Origin: Megalonaias nervosa | Lineage: Eukaryota; Mollusca; Bivalvia; Unionida; Unionidae | Reading direction: 5' to 3' | Length of the DNA: 64,000 nucleotides | NCBI GenBank assembly: GCA_016617855.1 | Contig: JAECUM010093583.1 | Location: forward strand, 1-64,000 | Part shown: piece after piece, positions 30,173-43,950 of the stretch | Position numbering within the stretch: the first letter of the stretch is position 1 | Layout: the number at the start of each line of letters is the position of its first letter | Notes under the pieces: generated by a model | Databases searched by the model: none | Seen by the model: only the letters and a program-made list of their open reading frames with translations | What the model was told of the DNA's origin: nothing | Program-made: the position numbers and the translations under genes

Positions 30173-33100
30173 GCACTGCACTGAAATGGATCCGACTAGC
30201 TGACATATGTACAGGGGGTACAGAACTGCTAAAAATATCTACGAGTTACAGAGATGAATATTCTGCATTTAATTTGTAGGTAGTTCACCAACAGAAACAG
30301 CTTTATTATATCTCTCCAAATGGATACTAAAATGATACATTATCAATAAGCAAAGATGTCTTTTATAAAGTTTCTGCAAAACACAAAATCTATGCTTTCA
30401 TCAAGAATGGCTAGGGAACCGAATATTTTTACAGCATCCTCCCTGACAAGCATAACCTAAAACTTCATATTTGATAAACGATTTTACAAAGTTTGCAGCC
30501 GTTGCAAGAAAATATGTTGATGCTCCAAAGAAAGAACATGAGAGATATGTTCGAGGTTATCAATTCCGCACTCATGTGTCGAGCTGAGTGTCCCCAGCTG
30601 ACATTTAAACAATTAGAATCAAAACTGATGAATAACTGATTTTATTTTGTATGTGTATTTATATTACACAACGCTCCATTAATCACAATATTATTTCTTT
30701 TCTAACAGTGATTCTGAACTGCCACCTAAATATCACATATTTAGCTATTTTTTGCATTACATTACTCGTCCGCCTTGGAAAATACTTTTCGAAATGTCTT
30801 TATAACCTTCATGATGTTCAAGAATGTCTATTGATTTCGTTACTGAATCATGTTGCCGCCCTAAACTGCGTCAAGACAAATGGATTCTGGAAGGAGAAAA
30901 AAAAAACCTGTTCAGTTCATCTTCTTTACATCTTGATAATTTTATTTGCTCTTTGTCTTACTTCTATCAGGAACACGACAAAATGGAGATAATTGAGAAA
31001 ACATTACTATTGTTCTTCCATTTAAAAGCTGAGGAAGACCATGTAACATGTATGTTCTCGTATGATATCAATTCTTGGGAGCATCTAATTCGAAATGACA
31101 GTTATCGAATCGATGGCATAAATCAGCTATAATTTTAATAAAATTAGAAAGGACAACAAATGATAGATACGTTTCTCATTGGTGATTTCAAGTTTTCCTT
31201 TTTTAATTCCCAGTCGTGATTTGAGGCGAAAGGAGACGTAGTAATGTTTTCGCATTCCATATCTGCAGTAAATGTTATGCACCTATGCCATTATCAACGA
31301 CTAGGATACACCCGTTTTTAAGTATGCGCGTTTAGTCGAAAGGGTATGGGAGATTGTACCATACAGCCAAGGCGACTAGTGCCGTAATACGCAGACTAGG
31401 GTTCGATTCTCAGTATGGTATGGAAATTTATTTAACATGTATCTTGATATTACTTCTCCATATATAATAAAGCGTTTAAGGAGTTAAAGTATCTTGCAAT
31501 CAAGCAGGACACATTTGAAGGAATTTCGCATTCTCATTAAGTCTGGGGGCTGACAATGTTTGGGGCTAAAAATAAAACTGATGAAATTACCCTTTTCAAG
31601 TGTAAAATACTTTTAATCTTTGTCATTTTCAGCAATTGCACACAAAAGATAGAGGGCCAAAAAAAACCATTCTCTTTACTGGTGTTTGCTATAAGGAACG
31701 TGAGGTAAGGCTGCTTTGTCACAATAATTAATGTTACAAAAGTTTGGAAGTTATATGTATGTCTGCCCAGTTTATAGCAGTTACAAATATTGAACCGACT
31801 CCATTGGTTATCTGCATGTCTATAATCAATATTGCACACCAGATCGGAAGGTGCCAATGAATTGTCTAACATACATGTCATCACATTTAGCATAGCCAAG
31901 AAAAAAAAAACTGTATTATTCTCATTAATAAGATATGCAAAGAATCGATCTCTTTGTCAGAATCTAATGTTATTGCAGAACAAAATATAAATCACTTTCG
32001 AATATTATTTCAATCCATCTCAATGTCGACATATATAGGTGAGCGATAATCAACAAATAATGTTCTAATAAGAGATGTTAGGTAGATATGTTATATGTTT
32101 TCGTCTGGATATCAAGCCATGAATTTATGTAAAATTTAGAGATACAGTAAAGATATTAGAATAAAGGAAAAGTTAGATAACCTTGTTTAGAACACTTCCA
32201 GATGATCCAATGTTCAGAAACAGATATAACTACGAGTAGAGAATACAGGTGTACTTCATGAAAATGAAGGTAATTTGCGACGCAGGCCTTGTATTTGTAC
32301 TCACAAATGTCACTACAATGCATTCCTACAAAATAATTGACATTTTCTGGAGTACTTCTTTAAATGAGCTAAGTATCCATTTTCTCTATAGGAAAAGAAA
32401 GTGATTACATTGGCCTGCTTGAATTCTGGACTATTAGAATTCTAACGATCAAGCTAGCCAAACTTACTTTGACAGCTTCATTAGGCTATCAGTACGCTTT
32501 CGCTTGTTGTCAGGTATGAACTCAACTCCCTAATTCACTGGTAATAAATTGATATAAACTTGCCAACAAATGTTACTAAGATCATACAATTTCCAAAGAG
32601 CGGCTCATTTAAACGAGGGAATGAAAATAAACCGAATTAGCTAAATTTGTTATTTTCCGGTTGAAAATATGCAAACGTCTTCTATAATGGCCTACGTTAT
32701 ACAAGCCGATCTAGCTAGTGAAACCAAGAATACAAAAAGTCTTGTATGTAGTTTTATTGACAAAACGTTTGCTGGATTTTTGGTAAAAGGGTGAAAATTC
32801 AAATGACCAAAGAACAGTAATCTTCTCTTTATAGTGTAGTGTTATAAGTACGATGAGACTGTGTCGCACATTATACAGCATGTCAATAATTAAAACACAT
32901 ATATATCTAATAGTTGTGGGGGATGCTTAAGATCGGTTGAGAAGAGGAATATTTTAAAAGACATAATTGTGTCTTTTAAAAAACACGTAATATTGCAATC
33001 TTATTTTGGGAAATAAAGGTAAATTGCAGAGAGAGGCTGTTAATAAATGTTGCAGGTTACTGTATTGGAAGAGGCTTATGGATACGCACAAGGAATTCTG

Positions 33101-36100
33101 GTTCCTTGTTCTTCCTCTGCTTTTGTCTTACATGCAGGTATCGCACCCTTCCAAGTATAACGAATATCGTATTAATTCTTTTCACAGTCAAGATCTACTA
33201 ACAAATGTTCCATTTTTTTTAGACAAAAAGAAACAATAACCTAAAATAAAAAGTATGTAATTGTGTGTAGATATGGTGTAGGTGTTAGATATGCATGAAC
33301 ATTCGGTTCTTATCATGACCTCAGTAGCTGACTTTATGTATCTGATGTTGTGACATCAGCACGTGTTAATAAACATACATATTTTGTGGTAATAAAACTT
33401 CCTGTTCTAAGTAATTTGATAAACAATTAACAATCTATTGTTTTTGGTCTAATTTATCATCTTTTTAAAGATCATGTAGTTTTTAATAATTTTTTTTTGT
33501 GCCGTAGCACTGAAGAAGAAATTTCAAAACTTGTATTTATAGCCAGATGTGTTCTTTCATTGGCTGCGAAAATTCTCAAAATTCAGGACCTCAGGAGCAG
33601 TTATTTATATGTACTGAAACTGTATTTAGTTATTCGAGTTATAAACAAGTAGTATACGGATCATAAAGTATAGACAGGTGCACCAAAATTTCTAGATAAA
33701 GCATGTCAAGAGAGCAAAGTTTCACCCTTGAAATAGTACAGTTCAACACCGACTTCACGAAAGATCATGTTGCGTTATGACGGATTTATCAAACATTTAG
33801 GGGCGTAGTTTTCCAGATCATGAATCAAGACGAAGTTGTCGATTCATTGCCTTTGTGATTAGCAAATGTTTAGACAATAGGTAAGAACCTTTATTAACTT
33901 TATTATTCCTTAACTTAGAAAAACTTGAAGGCAGATACAATGCAACCCTATATCATTAATAATAATACTTTTGGGTTGAAACCGTCATCATTGTAAGATG
34001 GACCGTGCACGTATACAAAAAGATATGCTGATATGATATAACATCGATTACCTCAAAAATGAATATTATTTATTCTTAATTTTGTCGATCCATTTTCTTG
34101 GAATTTGCCACATTGAAGAACGTGAGACCTAATGACCATTTGAATCAATTCATGTCAATACATGGTATGTCGAATCAATTCAAATATTTAGGACGATATC
34201 AATCATATTTGTTATTTTCATTGCACTTTTAAAGGTGTCAGTTTACTTGACATTCAGTGACTGGTGGAAACAAATTATACATATATATTTATACCTGGTA
34301 TCTACACCGGAAATAAAATTATAGGATATGTGTATAGTAGACTTTTACGACACCTCAGTACAGTGGCTGGCTAGAAGGTTCTACCATACCAACTAAAGGT
34401 AAAGTTCGAAATGTAACAGTAAATTGCACAAAAAACTTTGAAAGACAAACCCTTCCAAATAATTGTAAATATGGAAAACAACAAGGTAAAGTAGGAATCA
34501 TAAAGATGTCAAAATGATGTCAGATGTGTATAACAGGAAATATATAAGTAACACTTGTACAATTCTAGAAACATATGGAGAACTTGAATTGAACAGTATC
34601 AGATATCTGATCATTAATAAAGCTTCTGGGCAAATATAAAATTAATTTTATTAAAATCCCGTTATAACATTGAATTTTATCAAAAACTTTGGATTCCAAT
34701 AAATTTCCGTTCAAGAGTGGAAGCAGCCTTAAAGGAGTATACAACCTGGAAGAAACAAACAGAAACAAAATAGAAAATTGTAAACATTGCCTTAATACAT
34801 CAGCTCAATGAGCTCCTCGATAACCTCTATTAGGACAGTGAGGGAATGGACTTTAACGCGAACCCTGTGAATGTAGAACAGTGACAAACTGGATTTTATA
34901 CGCGAAACCTCATGGAACTTATAACTGACAAGATGGACTTAATACGACGTCACATTTCAAGTTAATACACTGATATTAAAAACATAGATTGCATATTTAT
35001 CTATATCTATCATATTTAATACTTACAATCAATTTTGCATTTAGCATGTTTTATACGTTTAGTTTTCAGCAAGTCATAAATAATGTGCAAAAATGATTCG
35101 CTTTTAACACAATGTCTTCATAATATCCTGTTTTAAAATGTATCACCATAGGTGGCGCTGATCAGAAACACTGCACTCAATATTTACATTCCTGCTATTT
35201 TCAAACTATGTGCTGAGCTTGGTGGTTTTCCTATTATTGGTTTCGTTTATTTTTCTCGTTCGTGTCCTGACATTAGGAAGACTTGTTTTGTTTTAACTTG
35301 ACAGTATTTTAAAGAAGATTGGCAAGAAAAGCTGAAATATTTGGTAATTATAAAATATGAAGATGGTGTCACACTTTACATATGGGAACTGACCTTGGAC
35401 ACAACGTAGAATGTGGACCATTAGTAACTGGTTAAATAAACAACTGATGAACAAACTTAGATCGCGATTTCGCAATCACACTATGAAGAAAGGGTGTTGT
35501 TACAACTATTTGCAAATGTTGCTTACCATAATGTTGCTTGTAAGACAAGGACAGCTTGTGTTAAAGGTATAGACCTAAAAGTTTAGAAATTGCCAACCAT
35601 TTTAGTTCATTAGCAATACATTACTCGGACTCTATCAGCATTTTGTACTATATCGCGTCATTCTTCTTTTAAATATAATAATGACCTTTACATGCGTTTC
35701 GCCATGTTTACAGATACTAACGCTAAATTAGCATTACTCTCCATACGTCTTTGATTATTTTGTACCGCGAGCCGTTCCTGGATGAACAGATTATGACGTC
35801 ACGCCATTATTTGTAATCGTGGCCACACTCATATATGTACGTATACATGTTTTTTACTTCTGTGTCCATTGCGTTATAAATGTGTTGCAATATTCACATA
35901 ATTAGGTCAAAATGTTTTATCTGTGAGAAGTAATAATATTTTCTTATCAAGAATTTTGAGGTATTTCTTCCAAATCATAAAAAGTCAGTATTTTATTCAA
36001 AATATCTTTTATTCATAATTTGATTGTTCGTAACACGGTTTCATTTACCTTATCAGACTGACATAATTATACATGGGGAATGTAGGAACTAGGAGCAATT

Positions 36101-37137
36101 TATAAGTCTAGGTGGGGGAATGGAGGGATAGGAGGAGTCTCAGGAATTACGAACGCTGGGGACAGATATACTGCATTTGATGTAGATTCTCTCCACGAGT
36201 CAAAATTGCTCTAAAACTCTTAGCATAATGCCCTTAAATGTGACATGACATGACGATGGTTTTAATACTAGGAGTTTCTTCCAACTCAAACGACCACAAA
36301 GTTCTATATGAATGCACACAATTCCATTGAGCCAGCCAAACAAGGCTAATACCAATCATTTACAGAAAGATCGAGACTCCTGCTACAAGCTCCAATCTGT
36401 TAACTGTGGTGTACAGAACAATCCAATGAATACGAAGAACATATAAACAATTCTACAGCAAGGCTCATTGGTGATATTTAGTAAGATTACGTTGTAAAGA
36501 AATTTAAAGAATTCTTATTTCATTCGATTGCCAGGTGACTTTGGATAGAATACTTCTGACCGAGAGAAAACACCCTTCTCTCAAATAAATTGTAACTTTA
36601 CATAACTTGCTGACATATACAAGTCGAGTTAGGTTGCTATTCTCCGTTACCATCGGGGGGAATGAGAAATACTGACGTTTATAAGAGTGCGAATAAATGT
36701 TCGAAATATCTTTTATAAGCGGGGAAGATCACTTCTGTTTATATTGCTTTGAACACCGAAAGAACACGTTTGCGTATGATTACTGGGCAAGGCTCAAACG
36801 TCTGGTTCATATCATTAATGACAAGCTACTGTGATACTATCATAGGCTGATCTCTGTAAAACATAACCTACATCAACATCTGATGTTTATACTCAAGTGT
36901 GAGAACATCGTACATTCTAGACGTTATCAATACATTCACCGGTATCGTTATCAGTGTTCCCCACAGTCACTAGAAATAATTCGCCCAAGTTAGAAAAACA
37001 AAGTAATTGAGTGGCTTCGTTGTTGATATTTTCTTATGTATATAATTAAATAATCATAGATAATCCCAGTCCTCGCTTTAGTTACAAACTCACGTATGAT
37101 ACAACCACCTGAACCAATGACATTAACTTGACCATTA
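29798..37137. other. Long non-coding stretch
   Basis: About 7.3 kb with no gene or transposon I can support. It contains the alternating AC/GC tract at 30141-30174 (listed separately), a 64-nt tRNA-like cloverleaf remnant near 31357-31420 (see rejected items) and chance frames of up to 120 codons with no recognisable content. Confidence 0.45.
30141..30174. repeat. (AC)9(GC)8 alternating purine-pyrimidine tract
   Basis: AC repeats pass without interruption into GC repeats. It is a strong Z-DNA-type sequence, similar in kind to the tract at 8660-8712. Confidence 0.92.
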
Positions 37138-38074
37138 TGTTACGTGTAGGCTCGTATAAAAGTACCAAAAGAAAAGAGTGAAGTCAACAAGCTTTGTAAA
37201 TTTTAACAAAATAATTTATTTCCCTAGAAAACAACGTAAAATTATGAAATAGGACTTACGGTTTGTGAATATAAACCAAATATTAATCCTAGAATTGAAA
37301 AATATAAGTCCTATCACTAAACAGTTCTAATTGAATCCAGGTTCGAATCTCGATGAAGTTCCAATATGGAAGGCGATGACGTCAGATGAGGTCGTTGTAC
37401 TGATGGCAACAATTCCTCATTGAAACACAATTTATAATATTCTGTTTAGAATTCCAGAATAAATTTCCACTGAATATCTTTGTCCCAGAACTTTTATAAA
37501 GAAGGAGCACTTATGTAGTTTTCTAGAGAATAAATTATTAAATTCTATCAAATAGATGAACTTCAGAACAAGTCGGCATCAACAATAGAAACACCTTGTA
37601 CCCTCAAGGTGTAAGATACGACTGAATAAATCTACTACCAATTGGCTGTTTTAAGCCGCGCTTTTAGATCACATGGTGGCTCACGTGACGGGTTACGTGA
37701 CCACTAATTTGAACAGCGCAGTATAACAAAAATGCCATTTAACACGTAGGCAAGAATAGCCCTATCTAAGAATCAGATTCTCACGCTGGAGAAATAAAAA
37801 AAGGCTGTTTACAATTTAGCTAACACGTGGGCCGAACATGACCTTGGTAATAGCCAATCGTTTCCACTCGATGTTTACAAAATCTATTAACCAAAGTGAG
37901 CTAAAAATAGTGCTTAAGTCATACTTTTACGTTCTAATCAGACTGATATTTTTTAAAAATATCAAATCCCGTGAAAATAATCATTACAATAAAATGTAAT
38001 GAAACAAAAAATAAAATTAAAAAGAATTTAAAAACTAACACACAAGTAATTAAATTACATATGTATACGTAACA
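37138..38074 (-). mobile_element. LTR of the Gmr1-like retrotransposon family, minus orientation
   Basis: 937 bp, beginning TGTTACGTATA at 38074 when read on the minus strand and ending TAACA at 37138. It aligns along its whole length with the solo LTR at 58132-59068, including the ACAAAGCTTGTTG block near the 3' end and the TGACGTCA site, and has the same length. No internal region, primer-binding site or polypurine tract is visible on either side, so it is probably a solo LTR. The flanking pentamers (CATTA and TATAT) do not match, so a target duplication is absent or lost. Confidence 0.85.
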
Positions 38075-38479
38075 TATATAAAATAAGTTCAACATTAGGT
38101 CACTATCCTTGTTATGAGTAAGTTGTCATCGATGTCTTGTGGATGATCGACCTCGATGTAATAGTTCAGATCGAGTGAATAAAAAAATATTAAATTAATG
38201 AATGGAATAAACGGAGAGCTCAGCAGAGACATAAAATGGAACGACACGAGCCCCACCCCCACCCCCACCCCCCATCCCGTATATAAAATATAACAATGTA
38301 ATATATTAGGTCAACATGATAACATATCAAAGTCATTTGGTGGATACACTTCCACTAGAAAATAATTACCATTAAAACATGCAATTAGCAATTCCGTTTA
38401 TGACAAGTTTCATCATAAAATCGAATTAGTTTTAAGAACTCAGTTCCTTCTTGACCCCTTGTGCCTCTGCGTACAATGA

Positions 38480-38559
<80 letters not shown>

Positions 38560-40080
38560 TAGCCTCTGACGGACCATTAACTGCAAGATGGTTTGTCTTA
38601 CTTCTACGTCTCCCCGTGGAGCTATTTCCTGGCTCTCATTTCCCTTGTTATTGATTCGTCTCTCAAATCTCCCAATACTCATCTCTTGGAACCTTTGGAA
38701 ACGAGAAAAATAATCCCTACTTTCCCCGGAGTCAAGACTTCATGCCTTCCACAGAAAACTTAGACTGACTAATTTTACTGCGTAATACATTTTCATAAAA
38801 AAAATGAAAATAAATAAACTTCGCATGGAAACACACACCTAACTGTTAACTTAGCCAATCAGGAATTTCGGTTTATTTAACGGCCAAAATTATCACACGC
38901 TCATCGAGGTTTGAACAATTAAACATGTTGCGCGCCTTGCCTAATAATCCGACCTCTGCAAAGTTTCAAATGATGAAAAATATTTCAACTAGAACAAACG
39001 ATGTTTCTGCAACATTTAAACCCATGGTATTTTCCGATACTTGAACAAAATTCACCTTGTCTTGGTAAATTCGCCTGGCACATTTTTCTGACGAACCTCA
39101 TTAAGAATCAATCATTTCCCATCAGACTCATTTGTGTATCGTATACTTACCCCCTACCATGGTTTTAATTCCGTGCCAATCATTATACACCAACTTAAAA
39201 TGGCCATGTGTCATGCTGACACTTACACATTAAAAGCATCTGCAAATCCACACTGTTACAATGATATTGGCATTTATTCTTGCAAATACGAGCAAAATAA
39301 TTCATTATGGGTAAGAACTTCGGGTCATTACACTATTGGCAGCTAGTCTTCAAAATACGTACACAGAATGAGTTATGGGCAAGGAGTTCAGATTATTTTC
39401 ATGCTCAGAAATGAAATGGACATTCCTGCCAAATAAGGTGGATTTTGGTTGTGTAAGTCTCATTTGCCTGCAAAACCACATAACTCCTCGTTTTTATATC
39501 TTAAACTAATTTTCACTCATGACCTACGACTCTGATAAACAATCGCTGAAAAGAAGGAATCATGAGGTAGATTAGTATTTCATTTCTTTGTCTCGAAGTC
39601 CACACTAATCAGTTTGTTCACAATAACATTTTAAGGTATGCATTTTGACACAATGAGCCGATTTTGAAATAAATTTGTAAACAGTATCTTCGTCAAAATT
39701 ATCAAATTGGCAGCAAATATCACACCTTAATTCGTTCCAACGCTTACCAAGATAATAATGACACACAAAGATTCATCGAGCGAGTGCTATAGTCCTTGTC
39801 ATCCCAGTGGAACTGTCTGTCACATTTGAATCTTTAACTAGTGACAATGAAGCATTGCTCAGAAAAGAGGAAGATACGAGTGAAATATTTCATTTGCGAG
39901 AATTTGGTTAACGTCCTCGATTTTGCAATAATGACCTGTTTTCTTTAAAAACAGCATATTTCTGGCACGAACCGAACATCCATAGATCATCACAAATAAC
40001 TAAACAATTCTAATTTTGAAACAAGGACAACTACTAATTGATCACTTTCCAGAACCAAGATAATTCCTGATCTACCTACA
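38075..40080. other. Non-coding stretch between LTR and LINE
   Basis: It contains the CT microsatellite and a C-rich stretch near 38252-38272. A segment around 38190-38260 has weak resemblance to one around 40790-40850 (shared CAGCAGA-, GAACGAC- and GAGCCCC-type words), so both may be remnants of one repeat. No gene was recognised. Confidence 0.4.
38483..38556. repeat. (CT)n microsatellite
   Basis: About 37 perfect CT units. The Arg-Glu and Leu-Ser frames that span it are artefacts. Confidence 0.97.
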
Positions 40081-43000
40081 ATGAATGAATACAGCATGTC
40101 CCTAAAACGGATGGAAAATGGGAAAAGTCCTGGCTCAGATGGATTTACGGCAGATTTCTATAAATTCTTTTGGAAGATCATTGGGAGATTTCTATGTAGA
40201 TCAATAAAGTATGGATATACTATAGGAAAACTTTCAGATCTTCAGACTCAAGGAGTCATCACATGTCTACCAAAAGAAGACAAAGACAGAAGATATTTAA
40301 AAACTTCGAGACCTATATCACTCCTAAATATTAACTATAAGTAGCTTCGGGAGCTATTGCAGCTTGGATTAAAAACGTTCTTCCATCAATAATCAGTGAT
40401 ACTCAGAAAGGATTTATGAAAGGTAGATTCATTGGAGAAAATACCAGGCTTTTATATGATATTATGGATCAACTAGAGCATAAAAATAGATACGGTTTGT
40501 TATTGTTAATAGACTTCGAAAAAGATTTCGACTCAATGAACTAGAGCTTTGTGGATAAAGCTTTACAATCTTTTAACTTTGTTGATTCTGTCTGCAAGTG
40601 GTTTAAGCTGTTTTGTAATACCTCTAAAGGTTGTGTTATAAATAATTAAAAGTATGCCATCATTTTTGTTGCAAACTCCCCCAGCTTTGTTGGGGTGGGT
40701 TGTATGGTTTTGGTTATCGTTATCTAGAGGTTGATCGCCGACGGTGTACTTTGCCCGGGACGAGTAAATATCAATATAAAGGGTGAAACTTATATATGGA
40801 ATAGATAAAGATCTGAGCAGATATATAGAACAGAATGACAAGAGCCCCCGTACATGTACAAACCATAAACTTTAATCAACAATTCATAAACAATAAAATG
40901 CATAAACAATTGTGATAATGCATTACATTAGAAAGATACACTTTTTGATTTAAGTTATTCAATGAATTTCAAATACAAATATGCTTATACAAATAGCCGG
41001 TCTGTTAAGCGATAGAATTAATTCATCATCGATCGAGTGAAAAGATCAAAATCACTGCCTTGTACAGATTCATAACCTGATGATTCTGGTTCAGTCCAAA
41101 TTCGCTGCGACTGTTCTTTTGACTTCCTTGTGCCTGTAAGTCTGGGTCCTTTCCACTTTTCCCTTTTTTCCAAATTCTCAGGTGTCCCGCTTCTTTCGGC
41201 CTCCAACTTTGTGTGGTCACTTTGGTTTTGTAAGTACGTGATACGTCACGTAGATACGTCACGTGGAACTATCTCACCTTGCAAAAGTAAACAAAGTGGC
41301 AACCTGAGTATTCTGTTAGGTACCCTACTGGGAAGAGATCATTACTTTCTCCTCTCGTTAATGTCAGATAAGTTCTATCGGAATTCCTACAGATATCAAC
41401 GGCCAGCTGGTCTAACTAAACACGGCAGACCATAAACAAACCTAGTTTCTTAAGATTAATGTACTCCCTAACGGCTATTTCAGTAACAACACCCCGAGAA
41501 ATCAGTTCCGGTCCCGACTTAATTACACAAATGAATGAATGAAATTAATTACATGACTCAACTACGGCATTTAGAGTGAATACACACATTCAAGTCTCTA
41601 GCATATATGAAACCTCACTACACGGTTCAACAACATTAGTTTCACATGGTTTAACAACGTTAATTTCAGTCAATATGCACTCAAGTCTCTATCATATGTG
41701 ACATTATCTAAATCAGAGAATTTACACGGATTCTTGAAACTCATATCACTAAAGTAAGGCATGAAATTCTAGATACATATTTACCTATAACAAACGAGAC
41801 TATACGTTCAAACGATTCATCAAACTTATATAAAGAATATCAGTGTACAGATTCATATAGATGAACTCGTACAGATGTATTCATATCAGGAAAATTGATC
41901 TACCAATCTAACCAAATAAATCATGCAAATATAAGTAAATAAATCAAACAAATCATCATATGGATATCACGAAATTACGTGAGACTGACGCTAAATACCT
42001 TGTGTCTTCAAGCTTTTACCGTTAGAATTGAGTTCGTACATTTTTCCAGACATCCGATCCATTGGATCCTAATTACGAGTGAATTTCTTCTAAATTCGAC
42101 CCGGAGCCCTCTACCTTTGTTTTTCTCTTGCAGAAAATGGTGTCGACTGATTAAAAGTGTTGCGATAGGCACATTTAAAACTGAGAGTTCTCACGTAGAA
42201 TCACGCCCCCTTATTCAGCGTAACCAATCCGAATTATAGTTAAGGCGCTAAAAAAAATGTAGTACGTCTGCCAAACTAGATTACCAAATACCTATCGCTG
42301 GGAAGTTTCAGAATTGACAGTTTCGATACAGATTGGAGGTTAATCCCTATCCTTCTCAGTTAAATAAACGAAGTTTCAATTAAGAACCACTGCTCCCATG
42401 ACAGTGACATTAGCAATCAGTGCGTTACGGCGATTTGAACTCGTGCCAGTCCCCATAAATCTAATCAATCGTTCACCTGTCCAATTTAATGTGTTCTTCA
42501 TAGATCGACAGAAGTTTGCACCCTTACAATTTTGTAGTCTTGTAAGAGAGTGTCGTCAAGGGGATATTCTTGCGCCTTATTTGTTTATTATGGGTGTTGA
42601 GATTTTAGCGTAAACTTCAAAGCAAAATGAGGATGTATGGGGTCTCGTCTTTGATGTCAGTGACTATAAATTAGGTCAGTGTGCTGATGAAGCTTTTATC
42701 CTTCTCAATGGATCTCAACATTCTCTTAAAGCAACTGTGCATATCTTGCAGGACTTTTGTCTATTATCTGGACTTAAATGTAACACAACAAAAACAAACG
42801 CTATTTGGATTGGAAACAAGAAATTTTCTAATGAAAGAATATTTCCCTATGTGAAACTAAACTAGTCTTCTTCCAACTTTACACTTCTTGGCATCAATTT
42901 GTCTATATACTTACAACAAATGGTGGAAATTAATTATAGGAAGAAAATAATAAAGGCAAAAAGAATTCTGGCCAGCTGGAATCAAAGATATCTTTCATTA

Positions 43001-43950
43001 GTAGGTAAAGTAATTGTTGTAAAAACTCTTGTTCTGCTCATATTCATACATCTTTTTTCCGCACTTCCAAATCCATCAGCACAAATTGAAGCAGATCTAA
43101 ATCGTTCCTTTTTAAGTTTGTGTAGGGTGGAAAAATACAGAGAATTAAACGTGATGTACTAGTAGTCCCGGAGAATGCAGCTTGGCAGAGACTATTCAGT
43201 GCAATTATATTCAGAAATATGAAGGGTATTTGGTATTTAGGGAGGAGAAAAATATAACAAATTTGTAAGCTCATTAAAACAGATTTTAGAGAGATGTAAT
43301 TTTGGCAGTATTGACTTGGAAAGGGGATCCGCAAATTCCAAATGAGTATTTATCCCTGAGTTTTAAAAATTTTGTTCCACCTAGAAAGTTCCATCAACAC
43401 AAATCCTGGAAAGATGCCTGCATAGAAATTCTTCATGATTTAGCTGATGATCGCGGTAATTTAATACCTTTTGAAAATAAAACAAAACTCCGGATGCGAC
43501 AATTTTTAAAAACTACTTTTCATTAATATCCAAAATTCCAAATTCTTGGAAAGACGCAACTTAACCATTTGGCTCCCAACATGTTTGATAAGCAGGAGGA
43601 TAAGATAATGAACTTGCGTAAACAAAACTCATTGAAGTTTGTTTACAAAGATTGTTTTAGAAAAGGTAAAGAGGCAACACACTGCTAAGCAAGAAACGTG
43701 GATGCACTTATTAAATTAAATTATAAGTAGTGAAGAGTGGTCTAAGATTTATAGCGGGCGAAACGTTATACTAAGGATACCAAGTTAATCTCTTTTAATT
43801 TTGAATTACTTCATAAAATAGTTGTCACTAGTAATTTTTGAAAAGAATTAACAAATTAGACGACGACAAATGCATGTAACTTGTGCAATGCGGAAACTGG
43901 AACTAATACTGTAATATTGCAAAGTTTATGTCACCTATACACCGTATACT
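40081..43950 (+). mobile_element. L1-like LINE, reverse-transcriptase half, interrupted and decayed
   Basis: The first part (40081-40640) has the L1-type RT start: KSPGSDGFTADFYKFFW, GVITCLPKEDKDRR, RPISLLN, then a shift, then FMKGRFIGENTRL and LLLLIDFEKDFDS (palm A; usually FEKAFDS). About 1.9 kb of unrelated sequence then intervenes. RT resumes at about 42530 with RECRQGDILAPYLFIMGVEILA; the YADD box is degraded to CADE at about 42680. Thumb and connector blocks follow (GLKCNTTKTNAIWIG, LASWNQRYLSLVGKV). The 3' part can be traced through shifts to a CNLCN-type zinc motif at about 43880. No endonuclease or ORF1 region was recognised, so the copy is 5' truncated. It cannot be active. Confidence 0.82.
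40640..42530. other. Unidentified insertion inside the LINE
   Basis: This segment separates two parts of the LINE reverse transcriptase that are normally adjacent. It contains no recognised protein. The ends could not be placed to the base and no target duplication was found. The part near 40790-40850 weakly resembles sequence near 38190-38260. It may be a non-autonomous transposon or an LTR-type insertion. Confidence 0.5.

Noticed and set aside
30651..31132. Two overlapping frames of 113 and 102 codons
   Set aside because: Neither has domain-like features; length is within chance for this composition.
31357..31420. tRNA-like fold: TACCATA pairs with TATGGTA, with a GGTTCGATTC B-box-like word
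   Set aside because: At 64 nt it is too short for a normal tRNA, the D and anticodon arms do not fold convincingly, and the T stem has a mismatch. It is at best a tRNA or SINE relic.
31537..31899. 120-codon minus-strand frame
   Set aside because: No recognisable motif and no supporting context.
38440..38682. Arg-Glu and Leu-Ser frames
   Set aside because: They are translations of the CT microsatellite.
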